Assembly: GCA_005790965.1 (NCBI GenBank)
Contig: SXTL01000101.1
Span: 1-14,004 of the forward strand
Length of the DNA: 14,004 nt
From: Burkholderiales bacterium
GTDB taxonomy: Bacteria > Pseudomonadota > Gammaproteobacteria > Burkholderiales > Thiobacillaceae
Direction of reading: 5' to 3'
The notes beneath the pieces were generated by a model. It was not told the DNA's origin. It saw nothing but the letters and a program-made list of their open reading frames with translations, and made no database searches. Position numbers and translations under genes: made by a program. Below, in pieces: positions 1-6,628 of the stretch. The stretch's first letter is position 1. Each line of letters opens with the position of its first letter.

Positions 1-1
1 C

Positions 2-1204
2 CTCGACAAAAGCCCCGTCATCGTGAAGTTCCAGCTCGCACGCCTCTCCCACGAGCAGCTCCTGCTCGTCGACCGCGAGCCATCGCACCTGAAGTTCGCG
101 CCCGTGTACGAGGCCATCCTCTCGCGTGCCAAAATCCCCGCCAAGTTCCGCGCCGAAGCGGTCGCCGCGCTGGCGAAAATCCGGAAAACCGATGAACCCA
201 CCGAAATCCTCGCCGCTGTCGGCAAACTCGATCCCGAGAAAAGCCCCGGCGTGTTGCCTGAACTGGCCGCGCTGCTCGTCACGCAAAAAGCGGCAACGTT
301 GAAGAAAAGTCAGCCGGCCATCGAAGCCCTCGCCGGCGGCGACGGCCCTCTCCCCGCGCGCCAAGCCGCCTTCGCCGCGCTCGCCGTCATCCAGCCTGCG
401 GACGCCGTGTGGGCCTTCGCGCAAAGCAAGCCGGACGCTCGCGCCGCGCTCTTGAACGCCCTTCCACTCGTGCCGGATGCAAACAAGCGCGCCGCGTTCC
501 TTCCGAAGATCGCGCCGTTGCTCAAGGCCGGCACGGACGCGCCCGCCTGCGCCCGCGCGCTCGCATCCATCTCGAAAGACTCGTGGCCGACCAGCGAATT
601 GCAGCCGGCCGCCGACGCGCTGCTCGCCGCCGCAAAAAAAATCCCCGAAGCCGAACGGACGCAGAATGATTTCCTCGATCTGCGCCAGCTCGCTCAAAGC
701 CTTGCGACCCGGTTGCCAAAGGAAAATGCGGCCGCCGTGCGCAAGTCGTTCGCCGCGCTCGGTGTGGACGTGCTGCGTCTGCGGACGGTGTACGAACAGA
801 TGTTCTTCGACAAGACGCTGCTCGTGGTGGAAGCCGGCAAGCCGGTCGAGCTGGTCTTCGAGAACACCGATGCGATGCAACACAACTGGGTGCTCGTCGC
901 GCCTGGCGCGGCGGAAGAGATCGGCAGCGCGGCGGAAAAGATGCAAGCGACCCCCGATTCGCAGGGCCGCGTGCATGTGCCCGCCTCGCCAAAGGTGCTG
1001 CAGGCGACGAAAATGTTGAACTCCGGCGACATCGTCCGGCTCCGTTTCACTGCGCCGACCAAGCCGGAAAAGTATCCTTACATTTGCACCTATCCCGGCC
1101 ACGCGTTGCGAACCAGGAGATCGCACTGCGCCGGATCGGTGACATCGAGGGCCATGCCTTCACCGGCCAGACCCGCATCAGCCAGGGCTTTAGCGATCGC
1201 CTGA
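2..1204 (+). CDS. HEAT-repeat / azurin-like cupredoxin protein, partial, 3' end chimeric
   Basis: This is the C-terminal part of a large, probably exported protein. The frame is open from base 2, so the GTG at 23 is unlikely to be the real start. The first ~230 residues are Ala/Leu-rich helical pairs resembling HEAT repeats. They are followed by a cupredoxin domain starting near base 770. Azurin-type copper ligands are visible: His in MQHNWVL (codon 881-883), Cys in YICTYPGH (1085-1087) and His (1100-1102). The fourth ligand, a Met expected four residues after that His, is absent: the codon at 1112-1114 is Thr. Codons after ~1108 are the complement of fabG and are not homologous protein. Such HEAT-azurin proteins, often fused to cytochrome c or sugar-dehydrogenase-like domains, are known from Verrucomicrobiota and Planctomycetota. 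A role in periplasmic electron transfer is inference. I am confident of the domain but not of the full-length architecture. Confidence 0.75.
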   Translation, partial: LDKSPVIVKFQLARLSHEQLLLVDREPSHLKFAPVYEAILSRAKIPAKFRAEAVAALAKIRKTDEPTEILAAVGKLDPEKSPGVLPELAALLVTQKAATLKKSQPAIEALAGGDGPLPARQAAFAALAVIQPADAVWAFAQSKPDARAALLNALPLVPDANKRAAFLPKIAPLLKAGTDAPACARALASISKDSWPTSELQPAADALLAAAKKIPEAERTQNDFLDLRQLAQSLATRLPKENAAAVRKSFAALGVDVLRLRTVYEQMFFDKTLLVVEAGKPVELVFENTDAMQHNWVLVAPGAAEEIGSAAEKMQATPDSQGRVHVPASPKVLQATKMLNSGDIVRLRFTAPTKPEKYPYICTYPGHALRTRRSHCAGSVTSRAMPSPARPASARALAIA

Positions 1205-1323
1205 GCCCCGCTTTCGCTCGTCGCCGTCCCGATCACCGAGGCCCCGCGACGCGCCAGTTCAAAAAGGATTGCCTGACCAATACCCCGCGACGCGCCGGTA
1301 ACCAATACCACTCTGCCTTGCAT
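1090..1323 (-). CDS. fabG: 3-oxoacyl-[ACP] reductase FabG, N-terminal fragment
   Basis: FabG is the NADPH-dependent reductase of the fatty-acid elongation cycle. Only about the first 71-72 residues are real. They carry the Rossmann glycine motif TGASRGIG (residues 9-16) and the FabG-typical IGTATSE after the second strand, ending at DVTDPAQC. The catalytic Ser-Tyr-Lys region of this ~245-residue family is missing. The last five or so codons before the TAG at 1090-1092 are antisense of the cupredoxin gene across the junction, so the stop is an artefact of the join. The ATG at 1321-1323 has a strong GGAGGAG ribosome site, 14 bp after the fabD stop, which indicates translation within the fab operon. 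In related genomes acpP and fabF would normally follow; they are not in this window. Confidence 0.9.
   Translation of the reverse strand: MQGRVVLVTGASRGIGQAILFELARRGASVIGTATSESGAQAIAKALADAGLAGEGMALDVTDPAQCDLLVRNAWPG
1100..1114. other. Chimeric junction between two unrelated genomes
   Basis: Left of here the plus strand encodes a cupredoxin that is well formed up to the PGH motif (His codon 1100-1102). Right of here the minus strand encodes FabG, well formed from its start down to about Val at 1111-1113. Both proteins lose family resemblance within the same ~10 bases, and both genes lack the rest of their length. Gene style also changes: the left side is a very Ala/Pro-rich PVC-type gene, the right side a proteobacterial fab operon. 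No insertion-sequence end, tRNA or att-like repeat is visible at the join. A misassembly or chimeric molecule is more likely than a biological fusion. Confidence 0.85.
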
Positions 1324-1337
1324 TATTTCTCCTCCAA

Positions 1338-2264
1338 TCAGATCTTGCCCAGGGTGTCGGCCAGGGCGGCCGCATCAGCCAGTGCCACAGTCGGAACACT
1401 TTCGAGAGTGCGTTTGTTAAGCCCTGCCAGGACCTTGCCCGGTCCACACTCGGCGATCAAGGTTACCCCTTGTGCCGCCAAGAAGTGCATCGATTCTACC
1501 CAGCGCACCGGGCTGTACAACTGCCGCGCCAAGGCATCGCGAATCGCTGCCGGATCGCTGTGGGGCGCAACATCGGCATTGTGAATGACCGGCACGGTTG
1601 GGGTTTTAATCGTAATGTCAGCCATGGCCGTCCGCAGTTTTTCTGCCGCGGGTTGCATCAAGGCGCAATGCGAGGGGACCGATACGGGCAAGGGCAAAGC
1701 CCGTTTGGCGCCCTTCTCCTTGGCCAACAGGCAACCACGCTCCACCGCCGCCTTGTGACCGGCAATCACGACCTGACCGGGCGAATTAAAATTGACGGCC
1801 TCCAGAACCTCACCCTGCGCGGCTTCTACACACAAGGAAACCACAGCGGCATCGTCCAGGCCCAGAATCGCTGCCATACCGCCTACCCCCTCGGGCACCG
1901 CCGACTGCATCGCCGCGGCACGCAAACGCACCAAACGGATCGCATCCGAAAAATCGAGGGCCCCTGCGCACACCAAGGCCGTGTATTCGCCCAGACTGTG
2001 GCCAGCCATGAAGGCCGGAGCCGCACCGCCTTCAGCCAGCCACTGGCGATAAACGGCCACGCCTGCGGCCAGCATCACTGGCTGAGTATTGATGGTTTTA
2101 TTCAGTTCCTCGACCGGACCCTCAGCCAGTAACGCGACGAGATCAACAGCCAAAGCCACGGAGGCTTCTTTCAGGGTCTGCTGAATGGCCGGGGCGTCCC
2201 CATAGGCCGCCATCATGCCGACCGACTGCGAGCCCTGGCCCGGATATACAAAAGCAAAACTCAT
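1338..2264 (-). CDS. fabD: Malonyl-CoA:ACP transacylase FabD
   Basis: FabD transfers malonyl from CoA to acyl carrier protein, supplying the two-carbon donor for fatty-acid synthesis in the cytoplasm. The 308 residues match the usual full length. The N-terminus has the family signature FVYPGQGSQ (residues 5-13). The nucleophile is Ser90 in GHSLGE and the catalytic His is His199 in SVPSHC, two positions from Ser92/His201 of the E. coli enzyme. NFNSPGQVVIAG (158-169) is also conserved. The ATG at 2262-2264 lies 12 bp after the fabH stop with a GGGG-containing ribosome site, and fabG follows after 14 bp. This fits one polycistronic transcript. Nothing is unusual. Confidence 0.97.
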   Translation of the reverse strand: MSFAFVYPGQGSQSVGMMAAYGDAPAIQQTLKEASVALAVDLVALLAEGPVEELNKTINTQPVMLAAGVAVYRQWLAEGGAAPAFMAGHSLGEYTALVCAGALDFSDAIRLVRLRAAAMQSAVPEGVGGMAAILGLDDAAVVSLCVEAAQGEVLEAVNFNSPGQVVIAGHKAAVERGCLLAKEKGAKRALPLPVSVPSHCALMQPAAEKLRTAMADITIKTPTVPVIHNADVAPHSDPAAIRDALARQLYSPVRWVESMHFLAAQGVTLIAECGPGKVLAGLNKRTLESVPTVALADAAALADTLGKI

Positions 2265-2276
2265 TTCAAATCCCCA

Positions 2277-3242
2277 TCAAAACCGCACCAGCACCGAACC
2301 CCAGGTAAAGCCGCCGCCAAAAGCCTCCATCAGCACCAACTCGCCCGGCTTGATGCGTCCGTCGCGCACCGCTGTATCGAGGGCTAACGGGATCGACGCT
2401 GCCGAGGTGTTGCCATGCCGATCAACCGTAATCACCACCCGCTCCGGGGGCAGGCCCAGTTTCTTGCCAGTGGCCTGAATGATGCGGATGTTGGCCTGAT
2501 GAGGAACCAGCCAGTCGATATCCGACTTTTGCAAGCCGTTAGCCTCGAGTGTTTCGTCAACAATCTGGTCCAGCGTATTGACGGCCATCTTGAAAACGGC
2601 ATTACCAGACATGCGCATATGGCAGGCGCCTTCCGTCTTCAGAGAGACGCCGCCATCGACGAAGAGCAAATCTTGGTAGCGGCCATCAGCATGGAGATGG
2701 GTGGAGATAATACCGGGCGCGTCACTAACCTGGAGAAGCACCGCACCCGCGCCATCGCCCCACAGAATGCAATTGGAGCGATCATCCCAATCGGTAATGC
2801 GGGACAAAGTTTCGGCACCGATGACCAAGGCCGTGCGCGCCTGACCACTCCGAATAAAGGCATTAGCCGTGGCTACTGCATAGGTAAAGCCACTGCATAC
2901 CGCCTGAACATCCATAGCCGGGCAACGGTTCTCGAGACCAAGCTTAGCCTGAACAATGCACGCGACACTTGGGAAAACCCGGTCCGCCGTCGTGGTCGCC
3001 ACCAGGATAAGATCAATCTCGCCCACCTCAATTCCAGCCGCCTCGATGGCCCGTTCTGCCGCCTTGAGGGCCAGATCGCTGGTCAGCTCACCTTCGCCCG
3101 CGATATGCCGTTCACGGATGCCCGTACGCTCGACGATCCATTCGTCCGTGGTCTCAATGCGCTTCGCCAGATCGGCGTTGGTCAGGAGGTGATGCGGGAG
3201 ATAGCTACCCGTTCCGATGATCTTGGCGTACTTCTGGGTCAT
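2277..3242 (-). CDS. fabH: Beta-ketoacyl-ACP synthase III FabH
   Basis: FabH condenses acetyl-CoA with malonyl-ACP and so starts type II fatty-acid synthesis. I chose the ATG at 3240-3242 (321 residues) because AAGGA sits 8 nt before it. An ATG three codons upstream (3249-3251, 324 residues) directly abuts that same AAGG and is less likely. From the chosen start the triad is Cys116 (in AVCSGF), His248 (in VPHQANIRI) and Asn278 (in HGNTSAAS). The spacing is identical to Cys112/His244/Asn274 of E. coli FabH. TDEWIVERTGIRERHI, near the N-terminus, and GGGFTWGS, near the C-terminus, are also typical. It sits between plsX (53 bp upstream) and fabD (12 bp downstream). Confidence 0.97.
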   Translation of the reverse strand: MTQKYAKIIGTGSYLPHHLLTNADLAKRIETTDEWIVERTGIRERHIAGEGELTSDLALKAAERAIEAAGIEVGEIDLILVATTTADRVFPSVACIVQAKLGLENRCPAMDVQAVCSGFTYAVATANAFIRSGQARTALVIGAETLSRITDWDDRSNCILWGDGAGAVLLQVSDAPGIISTHLHADGRYQDLLFVDGGVSLKTEGACHMRMSGNAVFKMAVNTLDQIVDETLEANGLQKSDIDWLVPHQANIRIIQATGKKLGLPPERVVITVDRHGNTSAASIPLALDTAVRDGRIKPGELVLMEAFGGGFTWGSVLVRF

Positions 3243-3295
3243 TGTTGGCATCCTTGGTTAAAACCACGGCGCATCATACGCCAAGCGAGGGGGTA

Positions 3296-4363
3296 TCAGG
3301 CCGGCAAATCATCCGCCAGAACCTCGCCCTCCGGCGCGTATTCGTTGTCCACACTGGCGTGGTGCGCCCCTACGGTCTCGCTAATCCGCCGCAACAAGCC
3401 GCCCCGCACCTCTTCTGCACCCCGTTCGATGGCATGGCGGAACGAATAAGCATCCGCTGAACCGTGGCTCTTGATAATCACGCCGTTCAGTCCCAGCAGG
3501 GTGGCGCCGTTATAGCGGCGGGGATCCATGCGTTGTTTAAGCGCATTAAGCACCGGCAAGGACATTACACCGGCCATCCAGGTAAGGGGGTTGCGCTTGA
3601 ATTCATCCTTGAGATGGCTACCAATCAGCTTAGCCAGACCCTCCGAAGCCTTCAGCAGGGTATTGCCGACAAAGCCATCACAGACCACAACATCGACCGT
3701 GCCCTTGTAAATGTCGTCGCCCTCGACATTACCCCGGAAATTGAGGCCTGATTCGCGGAGCAATTCGGTCGTTTTCTTGACCACCTCATTGCCCTTGATT
3801 TCCTCTTCGCCCACATTGAGGAGACCCACGGTCGGACGCTCAATATGATCGACGGCAGATACCAAGGCCGAACCCATGATGGCAAACTGACGCAGATGCT
3901 CCGGACTACAGTCCACATTCGCGCCCAGATCCAGCACATAAGTGCGGCCGGTCTTGGCAGGCAGCACCCCAGCGATGGCCGGGCGATCAATGCCGGGCAG
4001 GGTCTTGAGTACAAAACGGGAAACGGCCATCAGCGCGCCGGTATTTCCGGCTGAGACACCTACATCGGCCTCGCCGCTTTTGACCAGGTTCGCCATGACC
4101 CGCATCGACGAGTCCTTCTTGCTGCGCAAGGCAACCTGCAAGGGGTCATCCATCTTGACGACCTCGCTGGCCTGTTGAATGCGCAAACGAGGGCTCGGCT
4201 TGGTGTGCAGGGCCTTGAGCTCGGCCTGAATGGCGTCGCTCAAACCCACCAAGATCAGGTTTGACCCCTGGGTCCGCTTCAAAAAGTCAACCGCGGCACG
4301 AACCGTCACATGGGGACCATGGTCCCCACCCATTGCGTCGACCGCAATCGTGATATCACGCAC
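3296..4363 (-). CDS. plsX: Phosphate acyltransferase PlsX
   Basis: PlsX converts acyl-ACP and phosphate to acyl-phosphate, the acyl donor that PlsY uses to make lysophosphatidic acid. It is a peripheral membrane enzyme linking fatty-acid and phospholipid synthesis. The 355 residues match the ~350 expected. Visible signatures are AVDAMGGDHGP at residues 8-18, the family loop GVSAGNTGALMA, and NVGEEEIKGN. The start is a GTG (4361-4363), since the conserved DITIAVDAMGG follows at once; AGAGG lies 9 nt upstream. It begins 27 bp after the rpmF stop, the conserved rpmF-plsX-fabH arrangement of proteobacteria. Confidence 0.97.
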   Translation of the reverse strand: MRDITIAVDAMGGDHGPHVTVRAAVDFLKRTQGSNLILVGLSDAIQAELKALHTKPSPRLRIQQASEVVKMDDPLQVALRSKKDSSMRVMANLVKSGEADVGVSAGNTGALMAVSRFVLKTLPGIDRPAIAGVLPAKTGRTYVLDLGANVDCSPEHLRQFAIMGSALVSAVDHIERPTVGLLNVGEEEIKGNEVVKKTTELLRESGLNFRGNVEGDDIYKGTVDVVVCDGFVGNTLLKASEGLAKLIGSHLKDEFKRNPLTWMAGVMSLPVLNALKQRMDPRRYNGATLLGLNGVIIKSHGSADAYSFRHAIERGAEEVRGGLLRRISETVGAHHASVDNEYAPEGEVLADDLPA

Positions 4364-4390
4364 GGCTATCGACCTCTATAAACGCGAGGT

Positions 4391-4573
4391 TTAGGCGTCG
4401 GACTTGGTGGCGACGACCTTGCGACCACGGTAAAAACCGTTCGGGCTGATGTGGTGACGCAGGTGCGTCTCACCCGTGGACGGCTCAATTGCCGTGTTCG
4501 GCGGGGTCGCAAAATCGTGCGCACGGTGCATACCGCGCTTGGACGGGGATTTTTTGTTCTGCTGAACGGCCAT
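4391..4573 (-). CDS. rpmF: 50S ribosomal protein L32
   Basis: L32 is a small protein of the large ribosomal subunit. The 60 residues start MAVQQNKKSPSKRGMHRAHD and contain ETHLRHHISPNGFYRGRKV, both highly characteristic. There are no cysteines, so this is the zinc-independent form found in most proteobacteria, not the four-cysteine zinc-ribbon form. A clear AGGAG lies 7 nt before the ATG. It lies between yceD (43 bp) and plsX (27 bp). Co-transcription with phospholipid genes is the conserved arrangement. Confidence 0.98.
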   Translation of the reverse strand: MAVQQNKKSPSKRGMHRAHDFATPPNTAIEPSTGETHLRHHISPNGFYRGRKVVATKSDA

Positions 4574-4616
4574 AATAAAACTCCTGAATCTTAACTCGAC
4601 AACGCTTACCTAACGA

Positions 4617-5108
4617 CTAACTCGCTTCCGAATCAGTCTCCAAAATCCCGAATCCGGTAAGGGATTCAGGGCATTTTCCCTCGGGATGCGACGGCGCCAC
4701 CGACAAACTCAGCAACACCTCATCTTCAACAAAATCCTGCACGGACATCCGTGCCTCTGCCACCATTGCATCGACCATGTCACGACCGGACTCCAGATCA
4801 ACGGCATCCCAGCGCGCCAACTCCGCCTCGTTACGCGCCACACCCACACAAGAACGCAACTGCACATCCTGCGGCAGCGGATGCAAACAACGCTGACAGT
4901 CCAACGATAACACCGCCTGCACCGTCAGACACAACTGTGGACGGCCAAACTCGGTCTTGCCCTGAAGGCGATAATGCAGGTCACCTTGCACCGAAGACAA
5001 CATCTTCGCTAACCGTGGCAAAGCCGCAATGGCATAATAGCCCGCGCGGATCTCGCCATCTTTCGCGAAGCGCAGGCTGTCAATGTAGGGCAGATCCTGT
5101 GCAGACAT
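4617..5108 (-). CDS. yceD: YceD/DUF177 family protein (large-subunit rRNA accumulation protein)
   Basis: The 163-residue protein belongs to the YceD/DUF177 family, implicated in 23S rRNA accumulation or 50S maturation; the molecular function is not firmly known. The family core is visible: LDCQRCLHPL in the middle, with its CxxC, and DFVEDEVLLSLSVAPSHPEGKCP near the end, with a third cysteine. The frame extends upstream to 5177, but I chose the ATG at 5106-5108. MSAQDLPYIDSLRFAKDGE matches the usual family start, and the extension would cross the promoter at 5118-5146. There is no Shine-Dalgarno site because the predicted transcript begins only a few bases upstream. It is the first gene of the rpmF-plsX-fab operon. 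Confidence 0.9.
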   Translation of the reverse strand: MSAQDLPYIDSLRFAKDGEIRAGYYAIAALPRLAKMLSSVQGDLHYRLQGKTEFGRPQLCLTVQAVLSLDCQRCLHPLPQDVQLRSCVGVARNEAELARWDAVDLESGRDMVDAMVAEARMSVQDFVEDEVLLSLSVAPSHPEGKCPESLTGFGILETDSEAS

Positions 5109-5117
5109 AAGCGTGGA

Positions 5118-5146
5118 ATGATATCCTTTTATAGCTATCAAGTCAA
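5118..5146 (-). promoter_or_regulatory. Sigma70-type promoter for yceD-rpmF-plsX-fabHDG
   Basis: On the minus strand TTGACT (5146-5141) is followed by exactly 17 nt and TATCAT (5123-5118), close to the -35/-10 consensus. Transcription would begin near 5111, about three bases before the yceD ATG, predicting a leaderless or nearly leaderless mRNA. It lies in the 89-bp divergent gap between yceD and pycA. I see no equally good promoter for pycA in that gap. Confidence 0.65.
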
Positions 5147-5197
5147 AGTGGCCTCTGACTCGCAACCCTTTATCCATCCATAGATTGATCGATTACC

Positions 5198-6616
5198 GTG
5201 ATCAAGAAAATATTGATTGCCAACCGCGGAGAAATCGCCGTCCGCATCGTGCGTGCCTGCCGCGAAATGGGCATCCGTTCCGTGGCCATTTACACCGATG
5301 CCGACCGCCATGGCCTTCATGTCAAAAAGGCCGATGAGGCCTACAACATTGGTTCCGACCCCATCCTGGGTTACCTGAACGCCCATAACATCGTCAATCT
5401 GGCGGTCGCCTCGGGTTGCGACGCCCTTCATCCAGGCTATGGTTTTCTCTCCGAAAACCCCGTCCTTGCCGAGGTCTGTGCGCGCCGGGGCATCCGTTTC
5501 ATTGGCCCTTCGCCCAAGGTGATCTCGGAAATGGGTGACAAGATCGCCGCCCGTCAGGCCATGATAAGAGCCGGCATCCCGGTCACCCCAGGCTCTGACC
5601 ACAATCTCGAAAGCCTTGAAGAGGCGCGGCGTCTGGCTGCCCAAATCGGCTATCCGGTCATGCTCAAGGCCACCAATGGCGGCGGCGGGCGGGGCATCCG
5701 TCGCTGCGACTCCGAGGCCGAACTGCTCACTAATTACGACCGTGTCATCTCCGAGGCCAGCAAGGCCTTTGGCCGGCCCGAGGTATTCATCGAAAAATGC
5801 GTGGTCAATCCCAAGCATATTGAGGTACAGATCCTTGGTGATAGCCATGGCGATGTCATCCACCTCTATGAGCGCGACTGCTCCATCCAGCGCCGCAACC
5901 AAAAACTGATCGAGATTGCCCCCTCGCCGCAACTCACCGAGGCGCAACGCGAATACATCGGCAAACTCGCCGTCCGCGCCGCCAAGGCTGTTGGCTATAT
6001 CAACGCCGGCACGGTCGAATTCTTGCTCGACAAGGACAACCAGTTCTATTTTATGGAGATGAATACCCGGCTCCAGGTTGAACACTGCATCACCGAGCAA
6101 ATCACCGGCGTTGACATTGTGCAAGAACAGATCCGCATTGCGGATGGCCAACCCCTGCAATATGCCCAGAAAGACATCCGGCATCGCGGTTTCGCCATGG
6201 AGTTTCGTATCAACGCCGAAGACCCCAGAAACAGCTTTTTACCCTCCTTGGGCCGTATTACCCGCTACTACGCCCCTGGCGGCCCCGGGGTGCGGGTCGA
6301 TGGTGCCATTTACACCGGCTACACCATTCCACCTTATTTCGACTCCATGTGTGCCAAGCTCATAGTCTGGAGCCTCAATTGGGAGGCCGTTATAGCGCGT
6401 GGCCGCCGTTCCCTGGACGACATGGGCGTTTATGGCGTCAAGACCACAATCCCTTATTACAAAGAGATTCTCGACAGTGCTGAATTCCGCAGCGGCCAGT
6501 TCAATACCGGCTTTGTCGACGCGCACCCGGAACTTCTCGAATACGCTGTTCAATCACCGCGCGAGCACAAGGCGGCCGCTATTGCTGCTGCACTCGCTGC
6601 ACATTTGGGTATGTAA
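5198..6616 (+). CDS. pycA: Pyruvate carboxylase biotin-carboxylase subunit (PycA / AccC-like)
   Basis: This subunit uses ATP and bicarbonate to carboxylate biotin on the partner protein. The 472 residues show the biotin-carboxylase layout: N-terminal KILIANRGEIAVRIVRACREMG, an ATP-grasp domain with GGGGRG (161-166), EMNTRLQVEH (287-296) and a C-terminal domain with GRITRYYAPGGPGVRVD. There is no biotinyl domain, so it is one half of a two-subunit enzyme. Adjacency to the biotinylated PycB, 12 bp downstream, favours pyruvate carboxylase over acetyl-CoA carboxylase, whose AccC normally neighbours accB. The start is GTG 5198-5200; an in-frame TGA at 5186-5188 excludes a longer protein, and no clear ribosome site is seen. 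VEH is followed by Cys-Ile where Pro-Val is usual. Confidence 0.9.
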   Translation: MIKKILIANRGEIAVRIVRACREMGIRSVAIYTDADRHGLHVKKADEAYNIGSDPILGYLNAHNIVNLAVASGCDALHPGYGFLSENPVLAEVCARRGIRFIGPSPKVISEMGDKIAARQAMIRAGIPVTPGSDHNLESLEEARRLAAQIGYPVMLKATNGGGGRGIRRCDSEAELLTNYDRVISEASKAFGRPEVFIEKCVVNPKHIEVQILGDSHGDVIHLYERDCSIQRRNQKLIEIAPSPQLTEAQREYIGKLAVRAAKAVGYINAGTVEFLLDKDNQFYFMEMNTRLQVEHCITEQITGVDIVQEQIRIADGQPLQYAQKDIRHRGFAMEFRINAEDPRNSFLPSLGRITRYYAPGGPGVRVDGAIYTGYTIPPYFDSMCAKLIVWSLNWEAVIARGRRSLDDMGVYGVKTTIPYYKEILDSAEFRSGQFNTGFVDAHPELLEYAVQSPREHKAAAIAAALAAHLGM

Positions 6617-6628
6617 GAAAGTACGCTC

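Noticed and set aside
1..1204. Horizontal transfer of a verrucomicrobial gene into a proteobacterial fab operon
   Set aside because: Transfer would not explain why both genes are cut at the same base with no mobile-element trace; a chimeric join is simpler.
3273..3278. Minus-strand TATGAT as a -10 box for fabH
   Set aside because: No -35 match lies 16-18 bp upstream and the gap is only 53 bp inside an operon, so it is too weak to call.
2415..3449. 344-codon plus-strand frame opposite fabH and the end of plsX
   Set aside because: Both opposite-strand genes are full-length with all catalytic residues; the plus-strand product has no family resemblance and crosses a gene boundary.
5138..6184. 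Long 348-codon open frame on the minus strand opposite pycA
   Set aside because: It is the antisense of a strongly conserved biotin-carboxylase gene. The translation is low-complexity Gly/Asp/Val-rich, with no recognisable domain, and such antisense frames are common at high GC.
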